Positions 43,221 through 45,011 of a DNA stretch of 45,011 bases are shown piece after piece. The notes under the pieces were generated by a model. It was not told the DNA's origin and searched no databases. It worked only from the letters and a program-made list of their open reading frames with translations. The stretch's first letter is position 1. Each line of letters opens with the position of its first letter. Origin of the DNA: a virus; the IMG/VR virus record IMGVR_UViG_3300029957_000012, positions 1-45,011 of that record. One strand, given 5' to 3'. The position numbers and the translations under genes are program-made.

Positions 43221-43502
43221 GTGTTCCACGTAGACCTCGACTGGACCGACTCTGATAGCTTCGAGTCGGATGAGAGCGATCGCGTAGTCGGCGCTATGGA
43301 TATGGCAGGTTTCGCGGCAGATACGTTCGGACTAACGCACGAGCTCATCGACCCGCGGGGACCGGGCGGAGGCTGGCCGATCATCAGGTTCACGGGCGAG
43401 CGCGACGCGATCGTCAAGCTCCTCCGCTACTACTTCGCCGGGTCCTCGTCCGATGCACGTCATGATGACGAGTACGAGCAGCTCATCGAGGTCGAGTCAT
43501 GA
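43221..43502 (+). CDS. Acidic protein, unknown function
   Basis: 93 residues from GTG 43221 with AAAGGAG at 43207-43213. It is very acidic (Asp/Glu/Ser runs at residues 5-22 and at the C-terminus), like some DNA-mimic proteins, but the middle is a normal mixed domain with a Gly/Pro-rich loop. I see no known motif. The next ATG (43499) overlaps its stop. Confidence 0.7.
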   Translation: MFHVDLDWTDSDSFESDESDRVVGAMDMAGFAADTFGLTHELIDPRGPGGGWPIIRFTGERDAIVKLLRYYFAGSSSDARHDDEYEQLIEVES

Positions 43503-43819
43503 GCTGGGCCACGATCGACTTCCAGAACGACCCCAACCTCGCGCGATCGACCGACTGCTACAAGCCGCCGCTCCTCGCCTACGTCGCGGACCGCGCGGAG
43601 CCGTCGTTCCGCGGCGGCGGATGGAAGATCCTCCACGCCAACGAGGCCGCGCAGGCCGTCGACATCAAGCGCGTCTCAGTCGTGAACGAGCTCGCTCAGA
43701 TGGCGAAGCGCGGCACCGTCGAAATCGACAACCTCGGCGACGGAGACTATCGCGTTCGCCTCACGCCCGCGGGCCAGGCAATCATCGACGCGGGCGCCGT
43801 CAGTGCCCATCGGAACTAG
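43499..43819 (+). CDS. Winged-helix-like small protein
   Basis: 106 residues from ATG 43499. Residues 45-95 fit a winged helix: Ala-Asn-Glu-Ala-Ala-Gln-Ala-Val-Asp-Ile as second helix, a recognition helix (Ser-Val-Val-Asn-Glu-Leu-Ala-Gln-Met-Ala), then a beta hairpin (Gly-Thr-Val-Glu-Ile...Tyr-Arg-Val-Arg-Leu). It could be a phage regulator acting on one of the repeated promoters or palindromes; there is no proof. The N-terminal part is uncharacterised. Confidence 0.65.
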   Translation: MSWATIDFQNDPNLARSTDCYKPPLLAYVADRAEPSFRGGGWKILHANEAAQAVDIKRVSVVNELAQMAKRGTVEIDNLGDGDYRVRLTPAGQAIIDAGAVSAHRN

Positions 43820-43828
43820 GAGGAGCGA

Positions 43829-44113
43829 TTGACGCACAAGGTACTCGCAACAAGACGGTTCATGATCTCACTCACAGGATCGACTGACGACCGTCTTGAA
43901 GCAGTCTTCAACCTCGTAATGAAGAACGATAGGAAGCACACACTGGCGATCCGGTCTGCAGAGATCGCTCTTCGAGGTAATCGAAGTACGCTCGAGATTA
44001 CAGGCGAATACACTGCCAAGGGCGCGTGGGAGTCAGATCTCACCCGGCGCTTCGTTCGCGCTTGTGCGAAGATTGGATGCGGGGCGCGTGTGCGCCTTGA
44101 GTACTTTCGCTGA
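43829..44113 (+). CDS. Small protein, less GC-rich than its neighbours
   Basis: 94 residues from TTG 43829, with AGGAGG just upstream (43817-43823). A basic, beta-alpha-beta-like protein (Lys-Val-Leu-Ala-Thr-Arg-Arg-Phe-Met-Ile-Ser-Leu start; Arg-Ser-Ala-Glu-Ile-Ala-Leu helix; Val-Arg-Leu-Glu-Tyr end). Its codons end in A or T far more often than those of the genes around it, which suggests a recent arrival. No family recognised. The stop overlaps the nuclease ATG by one base. Confidence 0.7.
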   Translation: MTHKVLATRRFMISLTGSTDDRLEAVFNLVMKNDRKHTLAIRSAEIALRGNRSTLEITGEYTAKGAWESDLTRRFVRACAKIGCGARVRLEYFR

Positions 44114-45011
44114 TGCCAACTGAGTCCACGGGCCAGGAGCACCTGACCCCCGTCAAGATCAAGTCGACCTCGGCGACCGAGCGCGGCGGGTTCAGGAAGT
44201 GCCGTCGCTCCTGGTTTTTGACGGTCGTCCACAGACTCGACGCTCAGGACGGGAACGTCAACTTCTTCCTCGGGACGATCTACCACCGGGCGCTCGAGGC
44301 GTACTACCGCGCGCAGATGGCGGGCCTCCCCGACGACGATCGCGACCTCGCCGCGCTCGACGCCTACCAGGACGCCTACGACGAGTACATGGCTCGGCTC
44401 GCGAGTCAGCTCGGGGCGCTGTGGACGTACGGCGAGCAGGGCTTCCGCGAGGCCGGCGAGCTGGGCATGGAGATGCTCCAGAACTACCTCGAGCGCGAGC
44501 GACGAGACCCGCTCCTAGACCACGTAAACGCGGTGGAGTTCCGAGTCAACGTACCTGTCCCGCATCCGGTTACGGGTCGCAAGGCGGGCGTCCTGAGCGT
44601 CCAGGCGGACGCCGTCGGGACGAAGGACGGCCTCCTCTCGGTCGCGGACCACAAGACCGCGTCGAGCAACGTGTCGTCCGCGCACCTCGACCTGGACGAT
44701 CAGCTAACCGCTGAGGTCTACGCCTGGTGGAAGGACTCCGGGGAGTTCCCGGAACAAGCGATCTACAACGTCTCGCTGAAGAAGGCGCCGCATGCGCCGA
44801 AGGAGCTCCAGCCCGACAAGAAGACCGGGAAGCGGAAGCTCTCGAAGGCCAAGAACCAGGTCACGACCTACGCGCTGTACCGCGGTGAGATCACGCTCCT
44901 CGGACTGGACGTGGCGGACTACACCGACTTCCTCGTGTTCCTCAAGGAGCGCGAAGAGAACGGCGAGGACGCGCTGTTCCGGCGCGAGGCGACGTTCCGC
45001 ACGCCCGACCA
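44113..45011 (+). CDS. PD-(D/E)XK nuclease (RecB/Cas4-like), N-terminal part
   Basis: ATG 44113; the frame is open to the window end and continues at base 3 to stop at 335 (367 residues in all). Seen: Cys30 in FRKCRRSW, His in Tyr-His-Arg-Ala-Leu-Glu-Ala (about 57-63), Asp166 in Gln-Ala-Asp-Ala-Val, the Asp179-His-Lys181 of the PD-(D/E)XK core, and Asp-Asp-Gln-Leu-Thr-Ala-Glu-Val-Tyr (motif QxxxY type, about 196-204). With the three C-terminal Cys this is the AddB/Cas4 layout with a 4Fe-4S cluster. It would resect ends to make single strands for the Sak4-like protein. Its transcript leads to the operon at 343. Confidence 0.9.
   Translation, partial: MPTESTGQEHLTPVKIKSTSATERGGFRKCRRSWFLTVVHRLDAQDGNVNFFLGTIYHRALEAYYRAQMAGLPDDDRDLAALDAYQDAYDEYMARLASQLGALWTYGEQGFREAGELGMEMLQNYLERERRDPLLDHVNAVEFRVNVPVPHPVTGRKAGVLSVQADAVGTKDGLLSVADHKTASSNVSSAHLDLDDQLTAEVYAWWKDSGEFPEQAIYNVSLKKAPHAPKELQPDKKTGKRKLSKAKNQVTTYALYRGEITLLGLDVADYTDFLVFLKEREENGEDALFRREATFRTPD
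44882..45011. repeat. Right copy of terminal direct repeat
   Basis: This copy matches 1-130 except A at 45008 instead of C at 127. That change would turn an Ala codon into an Asp codon; it may be a sequencing error at the contig end or real variation. Confidence 0.9.

Overview
The window is one complete, circularly permuted genome of a tailed (siphovirus-type) double-stranded DNA phage, cut open inside a gene. Bases 44882-45011 repeat bases 1-130 with a single mismatch (127/45008), so the circle is about 44.88 kb. The reading frame that runs off the right end (from 44113) continues at the left end and stops at 335. All genes I accept are on the + strand, packed with ATGA/GTGA/TTGA start-stop overlaps. 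The DNA is GC-rich. Frequent GTG/TTG starts, possible leaderless starts, many small Cys-rich proteins and a Gp37-like tail protein suggest a high-GC, probably actinobacterial host; this is inference. I see no integrase, no CI-like repressor, no tRNA, no CRISPR array and no transposon, so a lytic lifestyle is likely.

Layout. (1) 44113-6369 across the junction: recombination and replication (RecB/Cas4-like nuclease, Sak4-like ATPase, DUF669-like protein, family A DNA polymerase with a UDG-like N-terminus, primase-helicase). (2) 6370-8696: small zinc-ribbon and membrane proteins and a GT-B glycosyltransferase. (3) 8697-9251: a non-coding stretch with eight GGTTATGCA-type repeats and a large dyad, a candidate origin or packaging site. 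(4) 9252-11426: terminase small subunit, endonuclease VII, and a terminase large subunit split into two genes. (5) 11427-17799: small accessory genes, a GT32 glycosyltransferase, a C5 DNA methyltransferase and a metallopeptidase. (6) 17809-34927: metallophosphoesterase, portal, scaffold, capsid, tail tube, a two-gene glycosylation cassette, head-tail connectors, tail chaperones with a -1 frameshift, tape measure, distal tail and fibre proteins. (7) 34924-36697: lysis. (8) 36698-42923: nucleotide metabolism (dCTPase/dUTPase-like, DUF4406, DUF5664, TS-fold dCMP hydroxymethylase), a UDG-fold protein, an SNF2-type helicase and a RuvC-like resolvase. (9) 42924-44113: small early proteins.

The most interesting biology is a predicted cytosine hypermodification pathway. 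A dimeric dUTPase/dCTPase-fold enzyme (37685) would turn dCTP into dCMP. A thymidylate-synthase-fold enzyme (39714) has Asp where dUMP enzymes have the substrate-reading Asn, as in T4 dCMP hydroxymethylase. A GT-B glycosyltransferase in the replication half (7620) could decorate hydroxymethylcytosine in DNA. Three further glycosyltransferase-type genes (14309, 23834, 25129) and a C5 methyltransferase add to this.

Transcription signals are unusually readable: a repeated promoter (TTGGACA, 16-17 bases, TAGRTT/TAGGAT), conserved GAAAGGGAA ribosome sites, candidate leaderless starts where a -10 box lies 6-7 bases before ATG, two terminator hairpins fused to -10 boxes, and two promoters whose spacers hold hairpins with a compensatory base change.
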